Assembly (NCBI RefSeq): GCF_013408825.1
Contig: NZ_JACCBZ010000001.1
Span: 612,570-676,569 of the forward strand
Reading direction: 5' to 3'
Source of the DNA: Mucilaginibacter tundrae
Lineage (GTDB): Bacteria; Bacteroidota; Bacteroidia; Sphingobacteriales; Sphingobacteriaceae
Length of the DNA: 64,000 bases
Positions 1 to 9,153 of the stretch are shown here, one piece after another; within the stretch, counting starts at the first letter, position 1; every line of letters begins with the position of its first letter. The translations under genes were made by a program, and so were the position numbers. The notes beneath the pieces are model-generated. The model worked only from the letters and a program-made list of their open reading frames with translations. It was not told where the DNA came from and did no database searches.

Positions 1-281
1 TCATTAGTTACAGCAAGTGGGAAGGTTATTTATTGATTTTAACGTAAAAAAGCTCTCACACAATAAAATTTCATAATTTTTTCATTAAGTGTCTTTTATT
101 GCGTTACAAACTTGTTATTTACAATTAAAAACTATTAATTTTATAGCAAGATTAAACACCCCCCGCTTCCCATATATATTTAGTAATAAGCATTGTGATT
201 TTGTGGGGCTTATAACACCAAATTTAATTGTTAATTTTTTTGAGAAAGCCGCCCCATTTACTAATAGGGCGGCTTTATCTT
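1..281. other. Left-edge gene-free stretch with a terminal hairpin
   Basis: No credible coding region is seen in this AT-rich edge; the short frames here have no recognisable protein character. The only structure is a strong inverted repeat with 10-bp arms (AAAGCCGCCC at 245-254 and GGGCGGCTTT at 267-276), just past the stop of the minus-strand MFS gene. It lacks a clean T-run on the minus strand, so it may be a 3'-end stabilising hairpin rather than a classical intrinsic terminator. Confidence 0.5.
245..276 (-). terminator. Hairpin at the 3' end of the efflux operon
   Basis: Perfect 10-bp GC-rich arms with a 12-nt loop sit 6 bases beyond the stop codon of the MFS gene. No long U-run follows on the minus strand, so termination is inferred from position and stem strength only. 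Confidence 0.45.
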
Positions 282-1829
282 TTAGTGCGCGTCTACCGCT
301 GCCTTTTGGCCTTTTTTGAATGGCTGCAAGTATAATAATGGTATTGAGAATAGCATTACTAAACCCGATATCCAATAAGCATCAGCATAAGTTAATAATA
401 AAGTTTGCTTAATTACCATACCTTCAATAGCCTGATAAGCCATTTGCGTGGCATCGCTCAATGATTTGCCTTTGGCTTCAAAATTTTGTATTAAATTATT
501 AAAGCGCAATGTAAATGCATTGTTATAAGGGTTAATATTAACTAAAAGATTGTTGCGATGTACACCTTGGCGTATATGGATTATAGTAGTTAATGTAGCT
601 ATACCAAAAGCACCACCAAGCTGGCGCATCATATTATTTAAACCCGTACCCTGTCCAATCTCCGGTCCCTTAAGGTCGGCAATTGCTAAAGTGGTTAATG
701 GTACGAATAATAATGCCATACCTACCCCCCTTATTACCAAAGGCCAAAAGAAATCCCCTGTACCAGAGTTAAGCGTTGATTTACTCAACATAGTGGTAAA
801 TACAAAGAACAGGAACATACCTATGGTAGCCATAAATTGTGCAGGAATACCCTTATTGAGCATCTTGCCAATAAATGGCATCAATATAATGGTGCACAAA
901 CCACCAGGGAACAAAATTTCACCCGTTTGCTGCGCGGAGAATCCTAATAAACTTTGACAAAAAATAGGGAATACGAAAACCGAACCATACAAACCAAACC
1001 CGAGCACAAAGGATGTAAACATCCCCACCGCGAAACTTCGATGCCGCATAATGGCAAAGTTTACTATCGGGTGGTCAGTACTTAATTCTCGCCAAATAAA
1101 CAGCAATGTTCCTAAAATGGCGGTTATGGTAAGTATAAGTATGTATGTTTTTGAAAACCAATCTTCCGATTCGCCTTTTTCCAATATGGTTTGTAAACTA
1201 CCTACTGCAAGAGCAAGTAATCCAATTCCCCACCAGTCTATAGGTTTGTTTCGCCCATCTCGCGGCGTTGTTCGCACAAAGGTATAGGTTAGGAAAAATG
1301 CCAGCATACCAACAGGTATGTTCACATAAAATATCCATGGCCATGAGTAATTATCAGTGATCCAGCCACCAATTGTTGGCCCTACCGTTGGCCCTACAAC
1401 CGCCCCTAAACCAAACAAGGCTGTAGCTGTTCCTATTTCTTCACGCGGCCAGGTTTCAATTAATATAGCTTGTGATGTTGATATCAAACCACCACCGGCA
1501 ACACCTTGTATTATACGGAATAGTACTAGTTCATCTAAACTATGTGCATTACCGCATAAAAATGATGCGATAGTGAACAAAAGGATAGATGCCATGTAGT
1601 AATTTTTACGCCCGAAGAAACTACCTAACCAACCCGACATTGGCAGTACAATTACGTTTGCCACAGCATAACCGGTAGTTACCCATGCAACGTCTTCAAG
1701 CGTGGCCCCCAGGTTACCCTGTATTTGGGGCAGGGATACGTTTACTATCGTAGTATCAATAAGCTCCAACAATGAAGCCATAATCACCGTGATAGTAATG
1801 ATCCACTTTCTAAAACCTTGTTCAGCCAT
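282..1829 (-). CDS. DHA2-family MFS multidrug exporter (EmrB/QacA type)
   Basis: A 515-residue inner-membrane proton-driven exporter, typical in length for the 14-helix DHA2 family. The N-terminus has the family hallmark LIDTTIVNVSLP in helix 1 (residues about 22-33). The loop 2-3 signature GWLGSFFGRK follows, and alternating hydrophobic segments run to the C-terminus. It is the last gene of a minus-strand operon (tetR, tolC, hlyD, MFS) and starts 10 bases after the hlyD stop, so the three transport proteins probably form one EmrAB-TolC-like channel across both membranes. Expression is likely controlled by the TetR repressor at the head of the operon. The substrate cannot be read from sequence; lipophilic drugs, detergents or bile-like compounds are usual for the family. 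Confidence 0.93.
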   Translation of the reverse strand: MAEQGFRKWIITITVIMASLLELIDTTIVNVSLPQIQGNLGATLEDVAWVTTGYAVANVIVLPMSGWLGSFFGRKNYYMASILLFTIASFLCGNAHSLDELVLFRIIQGVAGGGLISTSQAILIETWPREEIGTATALFGLGAVVGPTVGPTIGGWITDNYSWPWIFYVNIPVGMLAFFLTYTFVRTTPRDGRNKPIDWWGIGLLALAVGSLQTILEKGESEDWFSKTYILILTITAILGTLLFIWRELSTDHPIVNFAIMRHRSFAVGMFTSFVLGFGLYGSVFVFPIFCQSLLGFSAQQTGEILFPGGLCTIILMPFIGKMLNKGIPAQFMATIGMFLFFVFTTMLSKSTLNSGTGDFFWPLVIRGVGMALLFVPLTTLAIADLKGPEIGQGTGLNNMMRQLGGAFGIATLTTIIHIRQGVHRNNLLVNINPYNNAFTLRFNNLIQNFEAKGKSLSDATQMAYQAIEGMVIKQTLLLTYADAYWISGLVMLFSIPLLYLQPFKKGQKAAVDAH

Positions 1830-1839
1830 TAGTAATTAA

Positions 1840-2904
1840 TTAGTCTTTGTAGATTACTGAAACATTTACGCTCATACCTGGGCGTAATTTTTCCATAGTC
1901 GCTTTATCAGCTTTTATTAAGATTTTAACCGGCACGCGTTGTACTACTTTTACATAGTTACCTGTAGCGTTATCAGGTGGCAGTAAAGAGAACTTTGCAC
2001 CTGTAGCTGGTGAAAAGTTAAATACAGTTCCCTCTAATTTCATTTCAGGATAAGCATCAACCTCGATGTCAACTTTTTGGCCTGAGCGGATTTTATCTAA
2101 CTGTGTTTCTTTAAAGTTGGCAGTTATATAAATGCTATTATCATTAACAATAGAGAATAGTGTTTGCCCGGCTTGCACCAATTGGCCTAATTGAATGTTC
2201 TTTTTAGAAACCAAACCGCTTGCAGGCGCAGTAATTGAAGCGTATGATAATTGTAGTTTCGCAAAGTCAACGTCAACCTGGCGTTGTGTTACGCCTGTAT
2301 TGGTCACAGTCAATTGGTTTTTTGTAGTTCCTATTTGTTGTTCCGCGGCCTGGTATTGATCCTGGGCTGCTTTATAATTTGCCTGTGCAACTTCAAGGTC
2401 GGCTTTTGCCTGATCAAATTGTTGTTGCGTTACTGATCCGTCTTTTACCAGGTTAGCATAGCGTTGATAGTCTTTTGATACCTGATCAAGCTTTGCTCCT
2501 GCTGATACTACGCCAGCTTTTGCAACAGCTGAGTTTGAAGAAACAGTATAGATTTGTGACTGACTAACACCTACGCCTGCGCTTGCGCCTTTTTGCGCGG
2601 CTAATGCCTGCTCAAGTTTTACTTTATAATCGCGGTCATCCAGTTTAACCAATAATTGGCCTTGGTTAACATGTTCGTTTTCCTGAAAATATATACTGTC
2701 AACATAACCACCCACACGGGCAACAACAGGGCTAATGTCACCATCAATCTGCGCGTCGTCAGTATCTACGTGTTTGCTGTAATATATATATTCTTTTATA
2801 CCGAAAATGATACCGCCTAACAGTACAATTCCTAATATAATCGGAAGTACCCTATTCGGTTTCTTTTTTGGTTCTTCTTCTTCTGAGTTGTGTTTTTGTG
2901 CCAT
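1840..2904 (-). CDS. HlyD/EmrA-family membrane fusion protein
   Basis: A 354-residue periplasmic adaptor. A charged cytoplasmic start (residues 1-17) is followed by one membrane helix (about 18-40), the first biotinyl-lipoyl half around VVARVGGYVDSIYFQENEHV, a long alpha-helical hairpin rich in Ala/Gln (about 90-215), the second lipoyl half (ITAPASGLVSKKNIQLGQLV) and a beta-barrel domain. This order is the EmrA/HlyD pattern. It links the inner-membrane MFS protein, encoded immediately downstream, to the TolC-type outer-membrane channel encoded immediately upstream. Co-transcription is indicated by gaps of 10 and 17 bases. Confidence 0.93.
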   Translation of the reverse strand: MAQKHNSEEEEPKKKPNRVLPIILGIVLLGGIIFGIKEYIYYSKHVDTDDAQIDGDISPVVARVGGYVDSIYFQENEHVNQGQLLVKLDDRDYKVKLEQALAAQKGASAGVGVSQSQIYTVSSNSAVAKAGVVSAGAKLDQVSKDYQRYANLVKDGSVTQQQFDQAKADLEVAQANYKAAQDQYQAAEQQIGTTKNQLTVTNTGVTQRQVDVDFAKLQLSYASITAPASGLVSKKNIQLGQLVQAGQTLFSIVNDNSIYITANFKETQLDKIRSGQKVDIEVDAYPEMKLEGTVFNFSPATGAKFSLLPPDNATGNYVKVVQRVPVKILIKADKATMEKLRPGMSVNVSVIYKD

Positions 2905-2921
2905 TGTAATTTCTGTTTGTA

Positions 2922-4253
2922 TTATTTGTTAAGTTTTCCGGTTGATTTTAATAATGTGTAATAAGCAAGTCCCGCATCAGCCTTAGCAAGTTCCAGGTTT
3001 ATCTGGGCTTGATAAAGTAGTGTTTCAGCATCAGCACGATCTGTAGCTGAAGCTATATTGCTTGCATATTTGTTTTGCAAAATGGTGTTGTTCTCACCGG
3101 CTTGTTCAATCGATGTTTGTAAAAGTTGTATTTTGTTTAAGGCTGTAATGTAGTTCTGGTAATCCTGGTTTACTTCATTCCTTACATTATCAGAAGTTAT
3201 ACCTTTATTGATCTCTACTTCAGCTTGCTGAATTTTTGCCTGTGCCACTTTGTTTTTGTTAGTCCAAAGCGCTGAAAAATCCCATGATAAAGTTAACCCA
3301 ACCGTTATAGGGGTAATGTCATTACCAACTTTAGGTATTGGGTTACCGGCAATGCCTACATAATATCCCGCTGCTGATGCTGCAAGTGTCGGGCTCAAAT
3401 TAGCCTGTATACTTTTAATATTAGTTTGGGCAACACGGTTACGCAAATCCAGTTCTTGTAATTCCTGGCGGGCTGTTAAAGCGGTATCTATATAATCGCT
3501 TAACGGGCCAACAGGTTTAGCGGCATCAGTAATCTCATCAATATTTAAATTGGTAGTTTCAGGCAAGCCTAATAAAATGTCCAAATTGTAGTTGATGATC
3601 TTGCGGTTGCTTTCAAGGTCGATACCGTTTAATTGTATGTTAGCTTTTTGTAATTCAAAACGCAATACATCATTTTTAGTAACCAAACCCTGATCAAAAA
3701 AGCGCTGTGATTGATGTATCTGTGCATCAATAGTAGCTATGTTTTGGTTTACAACTTTTATACTTTGTAACACTTTGTACAGGTTGTAATATGCACTAAT
3801 GATATCATAAGTTATCTGATCTTTATCAGAAGATGCATCTAATCGGGAAACCTGCGTTAACAGGTCAGTTGATTGGCGTGCATATCTCAATTTGTTACCC
3901 CCGAATATCGTTTCGTTAATTGATGCTATGCCCAGGTAAGCATTGGCACTTGTTGGTAAACCGATGGTTTCGCCGCCGAAATTCAATACGTGTTCAGGAA
4001 TCTGCGCACGGTCATAAGTAGCACTTACAGAACCTGTTGGCAGCGATTTGTCTTTTGCCTGATTGTATTCAGATACAGCTTCATCAATTTTCGCCTGCGA
4101 ATATTTTAACGTTTTGCTGGTTTGTAAACCAAGTGAAATTGCCTCGGGCAAAGTAATGGTCCTGTCTTGTGCACTGGCTGTATTTACTAGCACGCCAACT
4201 ATAACGGCTGTAATGCCGTACAATTTAAGGGGTTTTATTAATTTATTTAACAT
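2922..4253 (-). CDS. TolC-family outer-membrane efflux channel
   Basis: Outer-membrane factor of the tripartite exporter. Two OEP repeats are visible as two halves with long helices rich in Gln, Asn and Ala, as in TolC. I chose the internal ATG at 4253 over the one at 4283: it directly begins a signal peptide (MLNKLIKPLKLYG, then a hydrophobic stretch ending TASAQ) and gives 443 residues. The frame still overlaps the 3' end of tetR by 11 bases, so the two genes are probably translationally coupled. It is followed by hlyD and the MFS gene. The family is certain; the substrate is unknown. Confidence 0.9.
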   Translation of the reverse strand: MLNKLIKPLKLYGITAVIVGVLVNTASAQDRTITLPEAISLGLQTSKTLKYSQAKIDEAVSEYNQAKDKSLPTGSVSATYDRAQIPEHVLNFGGETIGLPTSANAYLGIASINETIFGGNKLRYARQSTDLLTQVSRLDASSDKDQITYDIISAYYNLYKVLQSIKVVNQNIATIDAQIHQSQRFFDQGLVTKNDVLRFELQKANIQLNGIDLESNRKIINYNLDILLGLPETTNLNIDEITDAAKPVGPLSDYIDTALTARQELQELDLRNRVAQTNIKSIQANLSPTLAASAAGYYVGIAGNPIPKVGNDITPITVGLTLSWDFSALWTNKNKVAQAKIQQAEVEINKGITSDNVRNEVNQDYQNYITALNKIQLLQTSIEQAGENNTILQNKYASNIASATDRADAETLLYQAQINLELAKADAGLAYYTLLKSTGKLNK

Positions 4254-4914
4254 ATGCAGGATAGGTGTTTTGTGTTTTGTCATTTTCCTTAACTAAGTAG
4301 GACTTTAGTAATTTTTTTTGATAGGCTTTAATGCGCGGCTTAAACTTTTCTTCCAGGTTTTTTTCATCCAGGATATCGTAGCCAAGCATCATCGATGTTA
4401 ATTGCGGGGCATTAATGATGAAATTTTTTGTACCATAGATTGTTGCTGTAACCAACTCCATATCTACATCTTCATTAAATTCACCCTTATCTATACCTTC
4501 CTTAAGTATCTTATGAAACTCATTAACATTTTCCATTAGGATACGGGTAAGATTTTCAGAAAGTTCCCCCCTTTTATTCATTGACATTTCCTGGTAGAGC
4601 ATTTTTTGGAAACAATTATTGTTTACTACACGCTCGGCATACATATCAATGTAAGTTGAAACTTTATCCCATGCACTCAAATGCTCATCATTACCGAGGT
4701 CCTGTAAAAGATCTTTGAACGAATTGATTTTCCTATTAAAAACTGCCAGGAATAACCCTTCTTTTGAACCGAAGTAATAGTTCAGCATAGCCATGTTAAC
4801 TCCAGCCTCGCCTGATATAGAACGGGTTGAAGCGCCATCAAATCCCTGGTCCGAGAATACCTTCTCAGCTACATCAAGTATATGATCTTTCTTATCTATT
4901 TTATCTTTGTCCAT
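4243..4914 (-). CDS. TetR/AcrR-family repressor of the efflux operon
   Basis: The N-terminal helix-turn-helix is clear: the segment from ILDVAEKVFSDQGFDGAST to MAMLNYYFGSKEGLF matches the TetR DNA-binding domain. It is followed by an all-helical ligand-binding C-terminal domain. The start at 4914 (MDKDKIDKK) is preferred over 4938, because the longer version would start inside a 20-bp palindrome (4931-4950) that looks like the protein's own operator. It is the first gene of the operon with tolC, hlyD and the MFS gene, so autorepression would control all four. An inducer that is also an efflux substrate is the usual arrangement and is inferred here. Confidence 0.92.
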   Translation of the reverse strand: MDKDKIDKKDHILDVAEKVFSDQGFDGASTRSISGEAGVNMAMLNYYFGSKEGLFLAVFNRKINSFKDLLQDLGNDEHLSAWDKVSTYIDMYAERVVNNNCFQKMLYQEMSMNKRGELSENLTRILMENVNEFHKILKEGIDKGEFNEDVDMELVTATIYGTKNFIINAPQLTSMMLGYDILDEKNLEEKFKPRIKAYQKKLLKSYLVKENDKTQNTYPAYVK

Positions 4915-4930
4915 TTTTAACGGCGCAAAA

Positions 4931-4950
4931 TTAATCAAACGATTGATTAA
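4931..4950. promoter_or_regulatory. Predicted TetR operator (20-bp palindrome)
   Basis: Perfect 8-bp arms TTAATCAA and TTGATTAA flank a 4-bp centre (ACGA), 17 bases upstream of the chosen tetR start. Length, symmetry and place are typical of TetR-family operators that control their own operon. The assignment is inference from position. Confidence 0.7.
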
Positions 4951-5107
4951 TGTAAAATATTTTTTGTAATCTTATTGTAATATGCTCGTGTTTAGATATA
5001 AATATTCAATCAAAAGATAACCATCTATACTAAACAGATAATCATTTAATTGTTTTTTTATTGATACAATAAATATGCCTGATTATCTTTCAATTATATT
5101 TGTTTCT

Positions 5108-7624
5108 ATGAAGCGTATTATATTCTTTAACTTATTCCTGTTTGCCTTTACTTGTGCATTTTCACAAACCTCCCCGCCATCCGATCTTATTACCATTAAA
5201 CAGAGCTTTAAAAAGCTCGATGTATTAGGTAGTGTGCTGTATGTTGCCGCGCATCCTGATGACGAGAACACAAGGTTACTGGCATACTTGGCACAGGAAA
5301 AACATTATCGCACCGGTTACTTATCCTTAACCCGTGGCGATGGTGGGCAGAACCTGATAGGAAATGAACAAGGCGAACAATTAGGGTTAATACGCACCCA
5401 AGAATTATTAGCGGCCCGAAGAATGGACGGCGCTGAACAATTTTTTAGCCGTGCGAATGATTTTGGCTTTAGCAAAGGGCCCGGTGAAACACTAAAAATC
5501 TGGGACAAGGAAAAGGTATTGAGTGATGTGGTTTGGGTGATCAGGAAATTCAGGCCAGATGTGATCATTTGTCGTTTCCCTACAACCGGCGAAGGTGGCC
5601 ACGGACACCATACAGCATCAGCTATTTTAGCACAGGAGGCGTTTACAGCAGCAGCCGATCCTAATCGCTTTCCTGAGCAATTGAAGTATGTAAAGGTTTG
5701 GCAAGCAAAACGCTTACTATGGAACACTTTTAATTTCGGTAGCGTAAATACTACAAACCCTGACCAATTTAAACTAGATGTTGGTGTATACAATCCTATT
5801 ATTGGTAAAGGATATGGCGAAATTGCTGCCGAAAGCCGATCCAACCATAAAACACAGGGTTTTGGATCAGCTAAGCAACGGGGCGAAGCTGTTGAATACT
5901 TTAAGACGATTTTAGGTGATGCACCAAAAACTAGCCTGATGGACGGTGTTAACGCTACCTGGAGTAGGGTTGGCGCTCCAGACATTTCACTCTCTTTATC
6001 AGCAATCACAAAAAGTTTTAATGCAGATCGCCCGGATAAGTCGGTACCGGCATTAGTTAATTTGCTAGATAAAGTTGAAAAAATAAAAGATGATTATTGG
6101 CGCACCCAAAAAACAAAAGATCTGGATGATCTTATTGCCGCCTGCGCAGGACTGTGGTTTGAAAGCTATTCGGCAGAACCTGTTTATGCAGTTGGTGATA
6201 ACATTGCAGTTGAGACACAGTTCTTATTAAAATACAATGTTGATGTGAGGGTATCAGATGTTTATTATACATATTACAATGATCGCTCTTTGCAAAAAAT
6301 ATTCGGAACAATTCCTTCCCAGGATATGTCGAAGTTCGTATTGAATAAATCAATAAATAGTATACAGAATTTTAATTCAAAATTTCAAGCAGGTGCACTT
6401 ACCCAACCTTATTGGCTTAATTACAAACACAACATCGGCACTTACAATATTGATTATTTGGATAAATACAGTAATAGCGTCACACCAAAAACACTTCCGG
6501 AAAATATACCATATACAACACATATCGTTTTTAAAATCCTAAACAAACAAATTGAATTTGAAAGACCAATTAAATATAAACACGTTGATCCGGCCCGCGG
6601 AGAACTTTATGATCCTTTGGTTATAGCCCCGCCGGTAACCGCCAACATTGAAAACAAGGATTATATTTTTAACGGTGATAAACCACAAAACATCCAGATA
6701 AAGCTAAAAAGCTTTACCAAGACCAGTGGCAGAATCAATATAAGACCTGTTGACGGCTGGAATATTACCCCTAACAAAATAGATTTTGATAATAAGACTA
6801 AAGGTGACGAATGGTTGGTGACATTTACCGTTACACCAACTGACAATAAGCCGAAGACAAGTATTTTTGAAGCCATAATAACAGCAAACGGTGCTGCTTT
6901 TTCTTTAGGGATAAAGACGATCAGTTATAATCATATCCCATCCATAACTTTATTTCCGCCCGCACAGGCAAACCTTATAAATGTTGATTTAAAAACCGCA
7001 GGTAAAAAAATAGGTTATATAGCCGGTGCCGGGGATTTAGTACCTGATGCCCTAAGACAGGTTGGCTATGATGTGCACATGCTTACTGAAGCTGAAATTA
7101 TGAATAGCGACCTATCAGTTTATGATGCTATCATCACCGGTGTACGGGCATTTAACGTAAATGAGCGCATAGCATTTGAGCAACCTAAGTTAATGGAGTA
7201 TGTACAAAAAGGCGGTAATTTATTGGTACAATATAATAACAATGCAGGCATATTAGTGCCTCAAATTGGCCCATACCCATTCCGCCCGGTTAACCAGCGC
7301 GTTACCGATGAAACGGCTAAAGTTACTTTTCTTGATCCCGATAACGCGGTACTTAACTATCCGAATAAAATTACCGCTGCGGATTTTGATGGATGGATAC
7401 AGGAGCGGGGCTTATATTTTGTTAGCGGTATAGATTCGCAATATCAAACACCCCTGGAGATGAGCGACCCGGGCGAAGAGCCAAACAAAGGATCATTAAT
7501 TGTTGCAAACTATGGTAACGGACGGTTCGTATATACTTCACTGGCTTTCTTCAGACAATTGCCTGCGGGGGTGCCTGGAGCTTATCGATTATTTGTTAAT
7601 TTATTAAGCAACCCTAAAAAGTAA
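5108..7624 (+). CDS. Secreted PIG-L (LmbE-like) family deacetylase, large two-part form
   Basis: Zinc-dependent N-acetylglucosaminyl deacetylase family. Counting from the chosen start, the zinc motif HPDDE is at about residues 49-53 and the second metal/active-site motif GHGHH at about 164-168. I start at the ATG at 5108 (MKRIIFFNL), which opens a signal peptide ending FAFTCAFS-Q; the ATG 33 bases upstream adds a non-signal leader. At 838 residues it is far longer than LmbE enzymes (about 230-300). The rest holds a beta-rich middle region (FTVTPTDNKPKTSIFEAII) and a C-terminal Rossmann/glutamine-amidotransferase-like part (YDAIITGVRAFN). Large fused forms like this are common in Bacteroidota and are probably active on exported amino-sugar glycans. 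The substrate is unknown. It is a stand-alone gene divergent from the efflux operon. Confidence 0.88.
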   Translation: MKRIIFFNLFLFAFTCAFSQTSPPSDLITIKQSFKKLDVLGSVLYVAAHPDDENTRLLAYLAQEKHYRTGYLSLTRGDGGQNLIGNEQGEQLGLIRTQELLAARRMDGAEQFFSRANDFGFSKGPGETLKIWDKEKVLSDVVWVIRKFRPDVIICRFPTTGEGGHGHHTASAILAQEAFTAAADPNRFPEQLKYVKVWQAKRLLWNTFNFGSVNTTNPDQFKLDVGVYNPIIGKGYGEIAAESRSNHKTQGFGSAKQRGEAVEYFKTILGDAPKTSLMDGVNATWSRVGAPDISLSLSAITKSFNADRPDKSVPALVNLLDKVEKIKDDYWRTQKTKDLDDLIAACAGLWFESYSAEPVYAVGDNIAVETQFLLKYNVDVRVSDVYYTYYNDRSLQKIFGTIPSQDMSKFVLNKSINSIQNFNSKFQAGALTQPYWLNYKHNIGTYNIDYLDKYSNSVTPKTLPENIPYTTHIVFKILNKQIEFERPIKYKHVDPARGELYDPLVIAPPVTANIENKDYIFNGDKPQNIQIKLKSFTKTSGRINIRPVDGWNITPNKIDFDNKTKGDEWLVTFTVTPTDNKPKTSIFEAIITANGAAFSLGIKTISYNHIPSITLFPPAQANLINVDLKTAGKKIGYIAGAGDLVPDALRQVGYDVHMLTEAEIMNSDLSVYDAIITGVRAFNVNERIAFEQPKLMEYVQKGGNLLVQYNNNAGILVPQIGPYPFRPVNQRVTDETAKVTFLDPDNAVLNYPNKITAADFDGWIQERGLYFVSGIDSQYQTPLEMSDPGEEPNKGSLIVANYGNGRFVYTSLAFFRQLPAGVPGAYRLFVNLLSNPKK

Positions 7625-7688
7625 GATGCCAACATTGTAATGTCTGCGTCTTATTTTTATTAATTGAATAATTTTTTTGATACATATA

Positions 7689-7719
7689 TTGTTATACATC
7701 ATTTAATCACATACTTTTG
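7689..7719 (+). promoter_or_regulatory. Bacteroidota-type promoter for the small membrane protein gene
   Basis: A -7 box TACTTTTG at 7712-7719 matches TAnnTTTG, with a TTG -33 core at 7689-7691, 23 bases upstream. The predicted transcription start is about 7726, close to the ATG at 7740. Confidence 0.5.
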
Positions 7720-7739
7720 CGCTCTGCAATAATAAGATT

Positions 7740-7928
7740 ATGAAACATCAGCAAGAAGAAGAAAAAAGCTACGACTTTGTATATTACCTGTTAGGCCTGG
7801 TTACAGGTGTTTTTACTGGTGCTATATTAGACGTAGGAATGATATGGGCGTTAGTAGGTGGCGTTTTAGGCTTACTTTCAGCTGGCTTATTCCTTAATGT
7901 ATTAGTTAAAGGTCGCGAAGAGGCATAA
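7740..7928 (+). CDS. Small two-helix membrane protein, unknown function
   Basis: The protein has 62 residues. A charged N-terminus (KHQQEEEKS) is followed by two hydrophobic helices (about residues 13-33 and 36-56) with glycine motifs (GLVTGVFTG, GGVLGLLSAG), and a charged end (KGREEA). A good -7 box lies 20 bases upstream and a strong terminator follows. I do not recognise a family with a known role. The single-gene transcript bounded by promoter and terminator supports it as a real small gene. Confidence 0.65.
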   Translation: MKHQQEEEKSYDFVYYLLGLVTGVFTGAILDVGMIWALVGGVLGLLSAGLFLNVLVKGREEA

Positions 7929-7952
7929 CCTCTACTAAGCGCTTACATATTT

Positions 7953-7990
7953 AAACCAGTGTACGGGCATGCCGTACACTGGTTTTTTGT
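7953..7990. terminator. Bidirectional intrinsic terminator
   Basis: Perfect 14-bp arms (7953-7966 and 7972-7985) with a 5-nt loop, followed by GTTTTTTGTTTT. It lies between convergent genes (the small membrane protein and the PepSY protein). Confidence 0.85.
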
Positions 7991-7997
7991 TTTAATA

Positions 7998-9152
7998 CTA
8001 TTTATGTTGTAACTGCTTGTGTAACCTTCGGTGAGCAACAGCTTTTGCGGGTTTGGGCTTCTTTTTTTTACCTAACCATATAATAAATCCCGTTACAGGT
8101 AAACTCGCACAGATCAGGCTGGCTAAAAAGGCTGTTAACTTTCCAAATAAACCTAGGGCCTGGCCTACATGTATGTCGTAGTTCAGGTCATTCAATTTCA
8201 TCCCGAGACTTTTCTTTGTATTTGGCAGATATTGCATCAACTTACCGCTATACTTATCGAAAATAAAAAAATCACTATTTCCAAAATGCAGACTTTGGCT
8301 ATATGCGGTAATATTTATAACTCCCGCAGCGGTATTATCCTCACCAATTAAAAACATCTGTGCCTGCGGCGATTGCTTTTCTGCAATCAAAAACGCCCGG
8401 TCAACAACCGGTTTATCTTTTATGGCCAATTTAAATAACGAGTCGGATTTAAATATCCGGGTTTCGCTGGCGTAGGTTTGTCCCAGGTTGGCAACCTTGT
8501 AAATCCCTTTATCCATCCAATTAAAATCAATCCCTAAACCCGTGATCGCCAAAATAATTACAATTGAGGTGGCATAAAAGCCAAGCACGTTATGCAGGTC
8601 ATAATTCACCCGTCGCCAACGGCCGTTCCATTTTATGGTAAAACTACGCTTACGATCTGTTTTGCGCTTTGGCCACCACAAGATGATCCCCGTTATCATA
8701 ATTAGTACAAACAAAATAACAGCTATACCCACAACCAAACTGCCAATTTTATCAGGCAGCAACAGGTAAAGGTGTATATCTTCTATCACCATGAAAAAAT
8801 TATCTTTTATCCCTTCGATATGCAAGACCTGCCCGGTATAAGGGTTAAGATAGATATAGGTAAAACCCTTTTGGGGCACATATGCTATAACCGAGGCTGG
8901 ACGATCTATCCCAAAGTAATACGTATAATTGGCCGAAGCTCCGGGATATTTACTTAGCGCGATGCTTTTTAAAACCGATGGTTCAAGGTAAGGCCGTTCT
9001 ACCGGCGCAACCTTGCGCCAGGAATGCACAGCATCCTGTATCTCATCCTGAAAACAAAAAATGCAGCCTGTAGTACTTACTATGAACACCACCAGCCCGG
9101 TTATAAAACCGAGCCAGCGATGAATAAAAAGTATGACTTTTTTAAAAGACAT
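7998..9152 (-). CDS. PepSY-associated TM protein (iron-uptake partner, PiuB-like)
   Basis: The family has four membrane helices and a periplasmic PepSY region; it often sits with TonB siderophore receptors and is proposed to act as an inner-membrane ferric-siderophore reductase. Here the first helix (FIHRWLGFITGLVVFIVSTTGCIFCF) has the typical HRWLG motif. A second helix pair is at about residues 140-160 and 185-205, with a conserved HNVLGFYA-like motif, and the last helix is near the C-terminus (SLICASLPVTGFIIWLGKKKK). The start at 9152 is one base after the stop of the upstream receptor gene, so the two are one operon and translation is probably coupled. The longer frame from 9179 would overlap the receptor. 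Confidence 0.88.
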   Translation of the reverse strand: MSFKKVILFIHRWLGFITGLVVFIVSTTGCIFCFQDEIQDAVHSWRKVAPVERPYLEPSVLKSIALSKYPGASANYTYYFGIDRPASVIAYVPQKGFTYIYLNPYTGQVLHIEGIKDNFFMVIEDIHLYLLLPDKIGSLVVGIAVILFVLIMITGIILWWPKRKTDRKRSFTIKWNGRWRRVNYDLHNVLGFYATSIVIILAITGLGIDFNWMDKGIYKVANLGQTYASETRIFKSDSLFKLAIKDKPVVDRAFLIAEKQSPQAQMFLIGEDNTAAGVINITAYSQSLHFGNSDFFIFDKYSGKLMQYLPNTKKSLGMKLNDLNYDIHVGQALGLFGKLTAFLASLICASLPVTGFIIWLGKKKKPKPAKAVAHRRLHKQLQHK

Positions 9153-9153
9153 G

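Noticed and set aside
5095..5102. TATATTTG promoter box six bases before the PIG-L ATG (similar case at 31573-31580 for the YihY gene)
   Set aside because: It would give a leaderless transcript and lacks a -33 partner at the right distance; chance match in AT-rich DNA is more likely.
5317..6009. 230-residue minus-strand frame inside the PIG-L gene
   Set aside because: Antisense to a well-supported exported deacetylase, with no domain of its own.
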